Shown here: positions 27,344 to 35,069 of the stretch, in pieces
How positions within the stretch are numbered: the first letter of the stretch is position 1
Layout: every line of letters begins with the position of its first letter
Assembly (NCBI RefSeq): GCF_003626575.1
Contig: NZ_RBDY01000002.1
Location: 186,001-250,000, forward strand
Length of the DNA: 64,000 nt
DNA from: Streptomyces radicis
GTDB lineage: Bacteria > Actinomycetota > Actinomycetes > Streptomycetales > Streptomycetaceae
Direction of reading: 5' to 3'
The notes under the pieces: generated by a model
Told to the model about the DNA's origin: nothing
Seen by the model: the letters and a program-made list of their open reading frames with translations, nothing else
Databases searched by the model: none
Translations under genes and position numbers: made by a program

Positions 27344-27859
27344 GTGCACGGATGCGATGGAGACGACACGTCGGCCCACGACAGGGAGCTCGCCAGGCTG
27401 CTGGTGAGCGAGACACGCGAGGAAGTGCTCAAGGCGGACCAGAAGGCCAGCCTCATGCTCTCGGCCCTCGGCCTCATGCTGGTCGCCCTGATCGGGGCGG
27501 TCACCAGCGACGGAATATCGCCCGAACGGTACGCCTTCCCGCCGCAGGCCCTCTTCTGGACGGGGTGTGCCGCGTGGATACCGTCGCTCGTGACCCTCGG
27601 GGTCGCGCTGTTGCCGAGGACGGGCCTGCCGCGGGCCGGGCGCGCCCACTACTTCGAGGACGTGGCCGCCATGCCCTCCCTCACGGGTCTCGGCACCATC
27701 GTGCGCCGGACCGACCCGCTGGAGAGGGACGTCAGCCAGCTCGCCGCACTCTCCCGGCTGGTCTCGGTCAAGTACCGCTGCATCCGCCGGGGGATGGTCT
27801 GGAGCGGCGTCTTCCTCGTCCTCACCCCGCTCGGCGTCCTGCTCGGATCGGCGGGCTGA
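27344..27859 (+). CDS. Pycsar-type membrane effector (PycTM-like)
   Basis: A 171-residue protein with three membrane helices: ASLMLSALGLMLVALIGAVTS, LFWTGCAAWIPSLVTLGVALLP and GMVWSGVFLVLTPLGVLLGS. The entry helix LARLLVSETREEVLKADQKA and the pre-helix-3 stretch QLAALSRLVSVKYRCIRRGM match the plan I know for the Pycsar effector family (formerly DUF5706). Those effectors damage the membrane when bacterial cCMP/cUMP is made during phage infection. GTG 27344 follows GGAGAGGGGAAG. It closes the operon that includes a cyclase-like protein, which makes the assignment more telling. Homology was judged by eye. Confidence 0.8.
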   Translation: MHGCDGDDTSAHDRELARLLVSETREEVLKADQKASLMLSALGLMLVALIGAVTSDGISPERYAFPPQALFWTGCAAWIPSLVTLGVALLPRTGLPRAGRAHYFEDVAAMPSLTGLGTIVRRTDPLERDVSQLAALSRLVSVKYRCIRRGMVWSGVFLVLTPLGVLLGSAG

Positions 27860-27885
27860 GCACCACCCCGTCCGCGCCGCCGAAG

Positions 27886-27916
27886 GGCAACGCCCCCTGT
27901 CTCAGGGGGCGTTGCC
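27886..27916. terminator. Bidirectional hairpin terminator
   Basis: GGCAACGCCCCCTG-TCT-CAGGGGGCGTTGCC is a perfect 14-bp stem with a 3-base loop, followed by TTT on the plus strand. It ends the effector operon and also encodes the last codons of the converging 68-residue gene. Confidence 0.93.
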
Positions 27917-28108
27917 TTTGTGGTGGACGTGCAGGTCGCCCTGGGTCACGGCGTAGATCGTCGCGTTGTCCGAGGCCGTGTTCGTCTGGGTGGCGGGCTC
28001 GGGGTCGGGGCGTCGGGTCTCGACGCGGTTGTCGTTTCCCGCGATCACGGGTCCATGGGCGTCGCCGCCGATGTGGATCTCCGCGTGGCCGCCCGGCGTC
28101 TCTGCCAT
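27902..28108 (-). CDS. 68-residue protein with two different amyloid-type motifs (candidate adaptor)
   Basis: Tiny protein consisting almost only of two motifs. Motif 1 (11-27, IHIGGDAHGPVIAGNDN) matches IDVEGDAEGPVIAGDHN near the start of the NTPase encoded just upstream. Motif 2 (48-63, DNATIYAVTQGDLHVH) matches the ends of the cyclase-like protein at 31496 (HGVIYATQNGTQHIH) and the 160-residue protein at 32318 (SGTVFAVQGGDQPI). The centre is a Pro/Thr linker. ATG 28108 has a very good AAGGAGGAC site, so translation is credible. It lies 34 bp after the NTPase gene. Such Gly-rich, pseudo-repeated motifs resemble RHIM/BASS amyloid signalling sequences. A bridging function is my inference. Confidence 0.72.
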   Translation of the reverse strand: MAETPGGHAEIHIGGDAHGPVIAGNDNRVETRRPDPEPATQTNTASDNATIYAVTQGDLHVHHKGNAP

Positions 28109-28142
28109 GGCGCGTCCTCCTTCTCCGTCGCGGCCTTCTCCG

Positions 28143-30398
28143 TCACAACGGGTCGTCCTGGCGGGTCAGCGTCGCCGTGCACTGGATCTCGCACGGGGGC
28201 TGGCCCGGTGGGCTGGCGACCTCGACCTCGGCGGTGGCTCCGTCGGACGCCAGGTCGAGGGTGACCTCTCCCTCGCCGAGCGAGGCGCATGTCGAGAGGT
28301 CGTACCACGGCTGCATGCCGGTGAAACGGCCCTCGCCGCCGGTGAGTTGAAAGCTGGTGAGACCGCAGACCGCGTTGTCGGACGCCACCGAGTACGTGTC
28401 CTGGCCGTCGGCGCTGATCTCCCACACGCCGCCCGTGTCCATCACCCAGGTGCCCGCGAGGCCGGTGCTCTCGGGCTCCGGATCGGAGTCGCCGGTCAGC
28501 GCCATGACGCCGATGGCCGCGGCGACGACCGTGGCGAGCACGCCGCCGACGATCACGGAGGCCAACGCCCCGCTCAGCGCCGAGCCCCCGGCACCCGCCG
28601 TGCCCGCGCCGACGGCCGCCTGCGCGCCGCTCGCCGCGCCGTCGCCCGCCCAGCTCGTCCAGGGGCCGACGTCCGGCGTTCCGATGTCAGGGGGCCCGAA
28701 CTCGGGTGCGGGGGGCGCCGGTTGGACGCCGCCCCAGGGGTCAGGGGGCACCGGGGGCTCGGCCGGGGTGTAGCCGTTGTCCGCCATGTAGGACACCACG
28801 TCGACGTCCTGTGCGGGCACCTCGGGAGAGGGAACCTCGGGCAACGGCGCCTCCGGGACCGGCACTTCGGGCAACGGGACCTCGGGAGCCAGGGCCTCGG
28901 GCGCCGGGACCTCCGCGGCTTCGCCGCCCCCGCCGCCGCCCTTCAGCAGCTCGCGGCCCAGCCACGCCGCCTCCGCCACCAGCACCGCCGAGACGACGCG
29001 GCGGCCGATCAGCAGCGCGCGAACGCCCTCCTCGCGCAGGAAGAACGCCTCGGCGCGCCGGTCGCCCGAGCGGCGCGCCGCCACCCAGCCGCGGCCGAGC
29101 AGCCGACCCCACGCGCCGAGGCGCAGCGAGCGGGCCAGGGCCGCGGACGACGCCCGCGCGACGCCCACGGCGAGGTCGGATCGCCCGGCGCGCTCGGCCA
29201 GCTCGGCGGCCCGCTCCAGGACCCGCGCCTGGGCCGCGACCTCGGCGGGCGCCGTTCCTCGGTCGGCCGCCCACGCGGTCAGGTACGCGCACAGCCGGTC
29301 GACCGGGAAGGGCCTCGACAGGCGTGCGCGCACGGCCCGTTCGGCGTCCGCGGTGCAGCGGTAGCCGCGTTCCGTGGCCAGCAGGAGGCCGAGCCCGCTC
29401 AGCCGTTCGCACATGCCCGCGGCGTCCGGGACATCGGCGAGCGCGCCGATGTGCGCCGGGGCCAACTCCGCGTCGCCCAGGGTCGCCAGGAGCCGCAGCA
29501 CGCCCATCACCCCGGCGTCCGCGCCGACATGGTCGAGCAGCGAGGGCAGCAGCGCGGGAACGTCCCCCGGCCTCGGCAGCCACGCCCCGCCGTCGGGGCC
29601 GAACCGCGTCAACGCCGCCGCGCGCAGCAGCGGAAGCGGCTGACCGGCCGCCGCCCGCCACAGCGCGACGGCCGCCCCGACCTCGCCGTCCCGCAGCGGG
29701 CGGCGCAGCTCGCGCGCCAACAGCTCGAGCGCGGCGGCCTGTTCGAGGCCCGCGATCTCCCACGCGGTGCCGTCGTTCCCCAACGAGCGTGCCGAGCTGG
29801 CCAGGACGAACGTCGCGTCGGGCACCGCGTCGAGCAGCTCGAGGAGTTGGGCGGGCGAGAAGTCGGCGTTGTCGACGTAGACGGTCACCCGCACGCCCGC
29901 CATCAGGCGCCGCAACTCGCCGCGCGCCGGGGCGTATCCGGGGGCGTCGTAGCACGCCTCGAAGATCTCCTGGGCGAGGTCGCCGACGTCGCCGTGCGTC
30001 GGGGCGAGGAACACCACGCCGTCGGGCCCGGGTTCGAGCAGCCACGCGGCGTGCCGCAGCAGCGTCGACTTGCCGACCCCGGCCGCGCCCCACACCTGGA
30101 CGGGCCCGCCGCCCCTGATGGCCGCGGCGAGCGCCGCGACGTCCGCGTCGCGGCCGATCGGCGTCCGCTGCCGCCGGGGCAGCAGGCCGACGTGATCCCT
30201 GCGCACCGGGCGTGGCCGTTCGGGCCCCACCAGAACGGTCACGATCGAGCCGTTCCTGGCATCGACGATCACATTGTGATCGCCCGCTATCACCGGTCCT
30301 TCGGCGTCGCCTTCGACGTCGATCCGCCGTCCCGATGCATCGGATCCATCCGTTCCACCCGCTGCGGCCGTTCCGGCCGTTCCGTCCCCCGCTGTCAT
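28143..30398 (-). CDS. STAND-type NTPase with N-terminal motif, one membrane helix and external domain
   Basis: A 751-residue protein. Residues 26-42 hold the GDAEGPVIAGDHN motif shared with the downstream 68-residue protein. Residues 95-330 form a STAND-like NTPase: Walker A GAAGVGKST (104-112), VTVYVDNAD as a Walker-B-like strand, and ATFVLASSARSL. A helical region (330-480) follows, then Pro-Glu-Val repeats (PEVPLPEVPVPEA), one membrane helix (LASVIVGGVLATVVAAAIGVMAL, about 620-642) and an external beta-rich domain of about 110 residues with several Cys. Membrane tethering of a STAND ATPase with an outside domain is unusual. It may watch the envelope and signal inward. Confidence 0.82.
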   Translation of the reverse strand: MTAGDGTAGTAAAGGTDGSDASGRRIDVEGDAEGPVIAGDHNVIVDARNGSIVTVLVGPERPRPVRRDHVGLLPRRQRTPIGRDADVAALAAAIRGGGPVQVWGAAGVGKSTLLRHAAWLLEPGPDGVVFLAPTHGDVGDLAQEIFEACYDAPGYAPARGELRRLMAGVRVTVYVDNADFSPAQLLELLDAVPDATFVLASSARSLGNDGTAWEIAGLEQAAALELLARELRRPLRDGEVGAAVALWRAAAGQPLPLLRAAALTRFGPDGGAWLPRPGDVPALLPSLLDHVGADAGVMGVLRLLATLGDAELAPAHIGALADVPDAAGMCERLSGLGLLLATERGYRCTADAERAVRARLSRPFPVDRLCAYLTAWAADRGTAPAEVAAQARVLERAAELAERAGRSDLAVGVARASSAALARSLRLGAWGRLLGRGWVAARRSGDRRAEAFFLREEGVRALLIGRRVVSAVLVAEAAWLGRELLKGGGGGGEAAEVPAPEALAPEVPLPEVPVPEAPLPEVPSPEVPAQDVDVVSYMADNGYTPAEPPVPPDPWGGVQPAPPAPEFGPPDIGTPDVGPWTSWAGDGAASGAQAAVGAGTAGAGGSALSGALASVIVGGVLATVVAAAIGVMALTGDSDPEPESTGLAGTWVMDTGGVWEISADGQDTYSVASDNAVCGLTSFQLTGGEGRFTGMQPWYDLSTCASLGEGEVTLDLASDGATAEVEVASPPGQPPCEIQCTATLTRQDDPL

Positions 30399-30525
30399 CG
30401 CAACCCCCCGTCACGCGTGCGAAAACGGCGGCCGCCCGCGGCGGCGCGCCAGCGGTCACGCTAGCAACGCGCCGGGGCGGGGAAACCGTCTTTCGACTGG
30501 TTCGACGGAACCGATCCGGCCACGC

Positions 30526-31308
30526 TCACGCGAACGCGATCCGCGACAGATGCGCGAGATCCTCGATCCTGACGGACCGGTAACCGGTCGAGACCACACC
30601 CGTCTCGCGCAGCCTGCGCAACGCCTTGTGCACGGTCGGCTCGGCCGCGCCCGACAGGGTGGCGAGCTCGGGCTGGGTGATCGGCCAGCGGATGACGGCG
30701 CCTTGGCCGACGCGTTCGCCGTAGGTCATCGCGATCTGGTGCAGCACGCGGGCCAGGCGGGTGGCGGCGTCGCAGCCGGTGAAGTCGACGCGGTGCGCGG
30801 TGGCGGCGCGCAGCTTGGCGACGATGGACTCGTCCACGGCCTGGGCGACCTCGGGGTGGCGGCGCACGCAGTCGAGGAACGCGCCGCGCGTCGCCATGCG
30901 CGCGACCACGGGGCCGCACGTCGTGACGGTCGCGGACCGCGGCCGCCCGTCCACCGCGGCCAGCTCGCCCACCAGGTCGCCGCCCATCCGGACGGCCAGC
31001 AGGGCGTCGCGGTGGTCATGGGTGCGCCCCGTCACCTTGACCACGCCGTCGAGCAGGAGGAGGACGAACGTGCTGTGCTCCGCCTCGCGCATCAGCACGC
31101 GGTCGGCGGGGTAGCGCGCCCGCGCGCCGAGCTGGAGGAGGTGCTCGCGCGCCCGCGGGCCGAGGCCACCGAGCAGGCTAGCCCCGGGCCAGGGCCACAC
31201 GTCGCGCGGGCGCCGGGCGTGCGCTCTCGCGCTCACGCCCGCGTTCGCTCCCCCGTTCACGCCCCCGTTCGCGCTCCGGCCGCCGTCGGCCGTGTCGTTG
31301 CCCGCCAT
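30526..31308 (-). CDS. Second Crp/Fnr-family regulator
   Basis: A 260-residue Crp/Fnr protein with a Gly/Asn-rich and Arg-rich N-terminal tail (1-35). Its phosphate-binding cassette GELAAVDGRPRSAT retains the Glu and the Arg-Ser of cyclic-nucleotide-binding members. The C-terminal winged helix contains ITQPELATLSGAAEPTVHKALRRL. ATG 31308 is used; an upstream open frame is low-complexity. It is divergent from the cyclase-like gene at 31496 across 187 bp, which must hold both promoters, and upstream of the STAND gene (127 bp) on the same strand. The pairing with a cyclase-like protein repeats the arrangement at 21 kb. Confidence 0.92.
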   Translation of the reverse strand: MAGNDTADGGRSANGGVNGGANAGVSARAHARRPRDVWPWPGASLLGGLGPRAREHLLQLGARARYPADRVLMREAEHSTFVLLLLDGVVKVTGRTHDHRDALLAVRMGGDLVGELAAVDGRPRSATVTTCGPVVARMATRGAFLDCVRRHPEVAQAVDESIVAKLRAATAHRVDFTGCDAATRLARVLHQIAMTYGERVGQGAVIRWPITQPELATLSGAAEPTVHKALRRLRETGVVSTGYRSVRIEDLAHLSRIAFA

Positions 31309-31495
31309 GGCGACCAGTATCCAGGGGAATCCCGCCGGATCCCGTAGGACGACGGGATCTCGGCCGCGCGCGGGCGGCACGGTGGAGGAGCGCACCGCGC
31401 GGCAGATCGCGGTGGGGCGCGGGGATGTCCACCGCCGGCGCGGGGGATCGGCGGACACTGGACACCCTGGCCCCACCGCATCCGAGGAGAGTCAT

Positions 31496-32290
31496 ATGAG
31501 CTGGCACGAACGGGAGCACGAACGGGAGTTGGAGTACCGGGCCGTCCTCGCGGTCGACATCGAGCGCTCGGCGGGGCGCGGCAACACCGCCCTCTTCGCG
31601 ATCCGCGACGTGCTCGCGGCGGCGCTGCGTGAGGCGTTGGAGGAGAGCGGGATCGCCTGGGACGCCTGCCTGCGCCACGACCTGGGCGACGGCCTGCGGG
31701 TGGTCGCGCCCGCGGGGGCGCCCAAGGCCAGGCTCGTGCACCCGCTGCTCCACGAGCTCGCGGCGCGGCTGCGCGCGCACAACGGCAGGGCGGGGGACGC
31801 CACGCGCGTCCGCGTCAGGGTCGCGCTGCACGCGGGCGACGTGCACGTGGCCGGGGACGGCGGGGTGAGCGGGTGGCCGCTCGAGGTGCTGGCGCGGCTG
31901 CTCGACGCCGCCCCGGCGCGGCGGGCGCTGGCCGAGGCGCCCGAGGCGTTGGCCGTGGCGGCCGTGCTGTCGCGGCACTTCCACGACGAGACGGTCAGGC
32001 ACGGCTACCCGGGGATCGACCCCGAGGCGTTCACCGCCTTCACCTTCACGGCGAAGGAGCACCGCGGCGAGGCGTGGCTGCACGTGCCCGGTCTGCCGGG
32101 CCAGCCGGTGACGGACGCGCGGCCACCCGAGAACGCGAACGGGGACGGGACCGGGAACGCGGCCGGGAACGCGGCGGCGCCCAAGACCGCGCCCGCGCCC
32201 GCGCACATGGTCAACAAGGCGACGGGACACGGCGTCATCTACGCCACCCAGAACGGCACACAGCACATCCACCCGGCCGGGGATCCCTGA
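31496..32290 (+). CDS. Second class III cyclase-like protein with C-terminal amyloid-type motif
   Basis: A 264-residue protein. The cyclase-like part (15-200) is clearer than in its paralogue: AVLAVDIERS with D21, HDLGDGLRVVAP with D65, then RVRVRVALHAGDVHVAGDGGVSGWPLEVLARLLDAAPAR, which follows the class III order (strand, G-D loop, helix with Arg). The canonical Asn of 'N-x3-R' is not obvious, so activity is open. A low-complexity Asn/Gly linker precedes the C-terminal motif HGVIYATQNGTQHIH (245-259). ATG 31496 has GAGGAGA upstream. Divergent from the second crp; 27 bp before the 160-residue gene. Confidence 0.76.
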   Translation: MSWHEREHERELEYRAVLAVDIERSAGRGNTALFAIRDVLAAALREALEESGIAWDACLRHDLGDGLRVVAPAGAPKARLVHPLLHELAARLRAHNGRAGDATRVRVRVALHAGDVHVAGDGGVSGWPLEVLARLLDAAPARRALAEAPEALAVAAVLSRHFHDETVRHGYPGIDPEAFTAFTFTAKEHRGEAWLHVPGLPGQPVTDARPPENANGDGTGNAAGNAAAPKTAPAPAHMVNKATGHGVIYATQNGTQHIHPAGDP

Positions 32291-32317
32291 GGGCCGGACC
32301 AACGTGAAGGGGCTTAC

Positions 32318-32800
32318 GTGGACGAGGAACTGACCGCGCTGGCGGCGGCGGGCGCCGTGGCGCTCGTCGCGGCGATGGCCACCGACCTGTGGCAGGGGAC
32401 GAGGAACGCCTTCGCCGCGCTCCTCAACCGGAGGGCCGGGCGCAGGGCGTTGGCCGCGGTCGAGGCCCAACTCGACAACAACGCCGCCCTCGTGCGGGAC
32501 GCCGAGGCGCCCGCCGAGGTGCGGCGGGCGCTTCTGGCGTTCTGGACACTGGAGTTGGAGGGGCTGCTGCGCCGAGACCCGGCGTGCCGCGAGCCGTTGG
32601 ACGTGCTGGTGCGCGAGGCGCGCGAGGCCGCCCGCGGCCCGCTCGCGGGCGGCGGCGAAGGCCACCGCGCGCCCGCCAGGCCGCACCTGGAGCAGACGAA
32701 CACCGCCAGGGACTCGGGGACGGTGTTCGCCGTCCAGGGCGGCGACCAGCCGATCGGCGGCGGGGGCGGGGGCGGGGGCGAGGCGGACGCGCGGCGGTGA
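32318..32800 (+). CDS. Small protein with hydrophobic N-helix and C-terminal amyloid-type motif
   Basis: A 160-residue protein. The N-terminus (4-22, ELTALAAAGAVALVAAMAT) is a long hydrophobic helix, followed by TDLWQGTRNAFAALL, a charged helical middle and the motif ARDSGTVFAVQGGDQPI (130-146). The motif matches that of the 68-residue protein and cyclase-like protein 2. A membrane-active N-terminus plus a motif is the plan of bacterial amyloid-controlled effectors, so an effector role is plausible but unproven. GTG 32318 lies 27 bp after the preceding stop. The end is a Gly tract. It converges with the S9 peptidase gene. Confidence 0.72.
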   Translation: MDEELTALAAAGAVALVAAMATDLWQGTRNAFAALLNRRAGRRALAAVEAQLDNNAALVRDAEAPAEVRRALLAFWTLELEGLLRRDPACREPLDVLVREAREAARGPLAGGGEGHRAPARPHLEQTNTARDSGTVFAVQGGDQPIGGGGGGGGEADARR

Positions 32801-32809
32801 CCCGGGGCG

Positions 32810-34903
32810 TCAGCCCAGCAGCTCGGGCCGTTGCCACTTCTCGCCGAGCAGGTGCTGGGCGAGAAACGCAAAGACCGTTTCGTACCAGATCTTGGCGTGG
32901 TTCGGGGTCAGAACCCAGTGGTTCTCGTCCGGGAAGTACAGGAACTTGTGCGGAATCGACCCGTCCGCGGCGCCGTCCTTGGACTGGAGGTCGGCCCACA
33001 GGCGCAGCGCCTCGCCGAACGGGACGCGATAGTCCTTGTCGCCGTGGATGACGAGCAGCGGCGTGCTGATGTCGTCGAGGAAGAGGTGCGGCGAGTTGGC
33101 CGCCGCGATCTCGGGCGTGAACTCCCGCGCGAAGCCGTACGCGTAGTCGCTCACGCGCACCGAGTGCTCGAGCGTCCACAGGGACGCGTGGGTGACGATC
33201 GCGCCGAAGCGGTCGGTGTGCCCGGCGATCCAGTTGGCCATGTAGCCGCCGTACGAGCCGCCCATCGCGCCGACCCGGCTCGCGTCGATGTCGGGCCGCC
33301 GCTCCGTGGCGTCCGTGATGGCCATGAGGTCGGTGTAGGGCGCGCCGCCCCACTCGCCCCAGCCGCGCCGCACGAAGTCGATGCCGTAGCCGGTGGACAG
33401 GGCCGGGTCGGGCTGGAGGACGGCGTAGCCCTTGGCGACCGCGAGCCACTGGTTCCAGCGCCAGGACCAGGCGTTGGACGACATCACCGGGCCGCCGTGA
33501 ACCCACAGGAGCAGCGGCGCGGGCCGGTCGGCCGACGCGCCGTCGGGCAGCGAGAGCCACGCGCGCACGGGGGTGCCGTCCTCGGCGGTGGTGGTCACCT
33601 CGGTCAGCGTGCCGGGCAGCGTCGAGGGGCGGCCCAACGCCTCGGCGGGCCCGGGCAGTCGCTGATACGCGCCCGTGCCGTCGAGCGGGACGCGCACCGG
33701 CGCGGGCGGGGCGTCCATGGCGGAGCGCAGCGCGTAGACCCAGCGCCCGTCGGGCGACACACGCGGGTCGTCGTACGCCCCGTCGTCCGGGGTGAGCCGC
33801 GTGACCTCGCCGCTCGCCGCGTCCACGCGCCACAGCGGCGAACGCCCGCCGTCGTGGGCGGACAGCACGAGCGCCGAGCCGTCGGGCGTCCAGGCGGGCG
33901 TGTGCGGGAAACGGTCCCACTCGGCCGTGAGGTGCCGCGCCTCGCCGCCCGCGACGGGCACCAGCACGAGCCAGACGTCGCCGGGGTCGTCGGCCGTGAA
34001 GCGGCGGACGACCGTGACCGCGAGCAGGGTGCCGTCGGGCGAGAAACGGGGCGCGCCTCTGACGTCGAGCGCCGGGTCGTCGAGCAGCGTGCGGCGCGCG
34101 CCGGTCGCCACGTCGATGGCCACGAGGGTGAACCGCTGCGACCCGTTCCGTTCGGGAACCACCCACGCGGCGGCGGCCACCCCGCCATCGGGGGAGAGGG
34201 CCCAGCCGCCGTCCTCGTGCAGCGCGCGGCCGACGTGTCCCGTGAGGTCGCGCGGCGACAGCAGGGCCGCCTCGGCCACGTCCGCCTCCCCCAAGTCCGC
34301 GTCCCCGCCCGGTAGTTCGGCGGTGAGCAGGCGCGTGGCGGCCGGGCCGAGGTCGTGGTCCCAGAGCCTGACCTGGGGGTCCTCGTGCAGGATCGCGGTG
34401 ACCTTGGCCTTCTTCCTGCTCTCGCGCAGCTCGGCGTCGTGCTCGAGGTCATCGGCCGACGGCAGCAACGCCGCGCCCACGAGCAGCGCTCCCGAGTCGC
34501 TGACCACCGCGTTCCGCACGCCGCCCGCGGGCGCGACCAGGACGCGGGCGTCGCCGCCGCCCGCCGGCTGCACCCACAGCGCGGGCGCTTCCCGGTCGTC
34601 CGACGCGCCGGGCTCGGGCCGCGCCGAGACGAACAGCAGGTCGTTGCCCGGCGTGAACACGGGCCCCGACGCGCCCTTGTCGCCCCGGGTCAGCCGCCTG
34701 GCGGGGCGCTCCCCCGCCGGGTCGACCTCCCACAGCGCGGACACGTAACGGGTGCGGTCGGAGGAGAGCGTGGCGGCGGAGACCACCAGGCGCCGGCCGT
34801 CGCGGGACAGGGCGAGGCCCTCCACGCGGGGCAGGTCCACATAGGCGTCGAGATCGTGGAACGGGGTCGCGGACTCGGGCTCCTGACTGGGGCGTGTCGT
34901 CAT
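32810..34903 (-). CDS. S9-family serine peptidase (acylaminoacyl-peptidase-like)
   Basis: A 697-residue cytoplasmic peptidase. The N-terminal two thirds form a beta-propeller of WD/TolB-like blades (for example RFSPDGTLLAVTVV and AWTPDGSALVLSA). The C-terminal alpha/beta-hydrolase has the nucleophile elbow GGSYGGYMANW (Ser), the oxyanion region LLLWVHGGPV, the Asp in VIHGDKDYRVPF and the His in DENHWVL, so the triad is complete. No signal peptide. Family members cleave acylated or small peptides. ATG 34903; divergent from the MDR oxidoreductase, with a palindromic site between. Confidence 0.94.
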   Translation of the reverse strand: MTTRPSQEPESATPFHDLDAYVDLPRVEGLALSRDGRRLVVSAATLSSDRTRYVSALWEVDPAGERPARRLTRGDKGASGPVFTPGNDLLFVSARPEPGASDDREAPALWVQPAGGGDARVLVAPAGGVRNAVVSDSGALLVGAALLPSADDLEHDAELRESRKKAKVTAILHEDPQVRLWDHDLGPAATRLLTAELPGGDADLGEADVAEAALLSPRDLTGHVGRALHEDGGWALSPDGGVAAAAWVVPERNGSQRFTLVAIDVATGARRTLLDDPALDVRGAPRFSPDGTLLAVTVVRRFTADDPGDVWLVLVPVAGGEARHLTAEWDRFPHTPAWTPDGSALVLSAHDGGRSPLWRVDAASGEVTRLTPDDGAYDDPRVSPDGRWVYALRSAMDAPPAPVRVPLDGTGAYQRLPGPAEALGRPSTLPGTLTEVTTTAEDGTPVRAWLSLPDGASADRPAPLLLWVHGGPVMSSNAWSWRWNQWLAVAKGYAVLQPDPALSTGYGIDFVRRGWGEWGGAPYTDLMAITDATERRPDIDASRVGAMGGSYGGYMANWIAGHTDRFGAIVTHASLWTLEHSVRVSDYAYGFAREFTPEIAAANSPHLFLDDISTPLLVIHGDKDYRVPFGEALRLWADLQSKDGAADGSIPHKFLYFPDENHWVLTPNHAKIWYETVFAFLAQHLLGEKWQRPELLG

Positions 34904-34960
34904 TCGGCCTTCCTATCATCGCGACGCGGCGCGGCACCCGTGGTTATCCGGGCTTGAAAT

Positions 34961-34974
34961 TGACGTGGACGTCA
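34961..34974. promoter_or_regulatory. Palindrome TGACGT-NN-ACGTCA upstream of the MDR oxidoreductase gene
   Basis: TGACGTGGACGTCA, the same palindrome as at 5142-5155, preceded by T to give a TTGACG -35-like hexamer. It lies 96 bp before the oxidoreductase start and 58 bp from the S9 peptidase start. A MerR gene lies downstream of the oxidoreductase and is the obvious candidate binder. Confidence 0.5.
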
Positions 34975-35069
34975 CGTTTTAACGTCGGGGCACCTTCCCC
35001 AGAAGGCACGGCGGATCGCCCGGCAGAACGCCCGGCGGAACGCACCGCCGACCGAGTCAGGAGCGCCGC

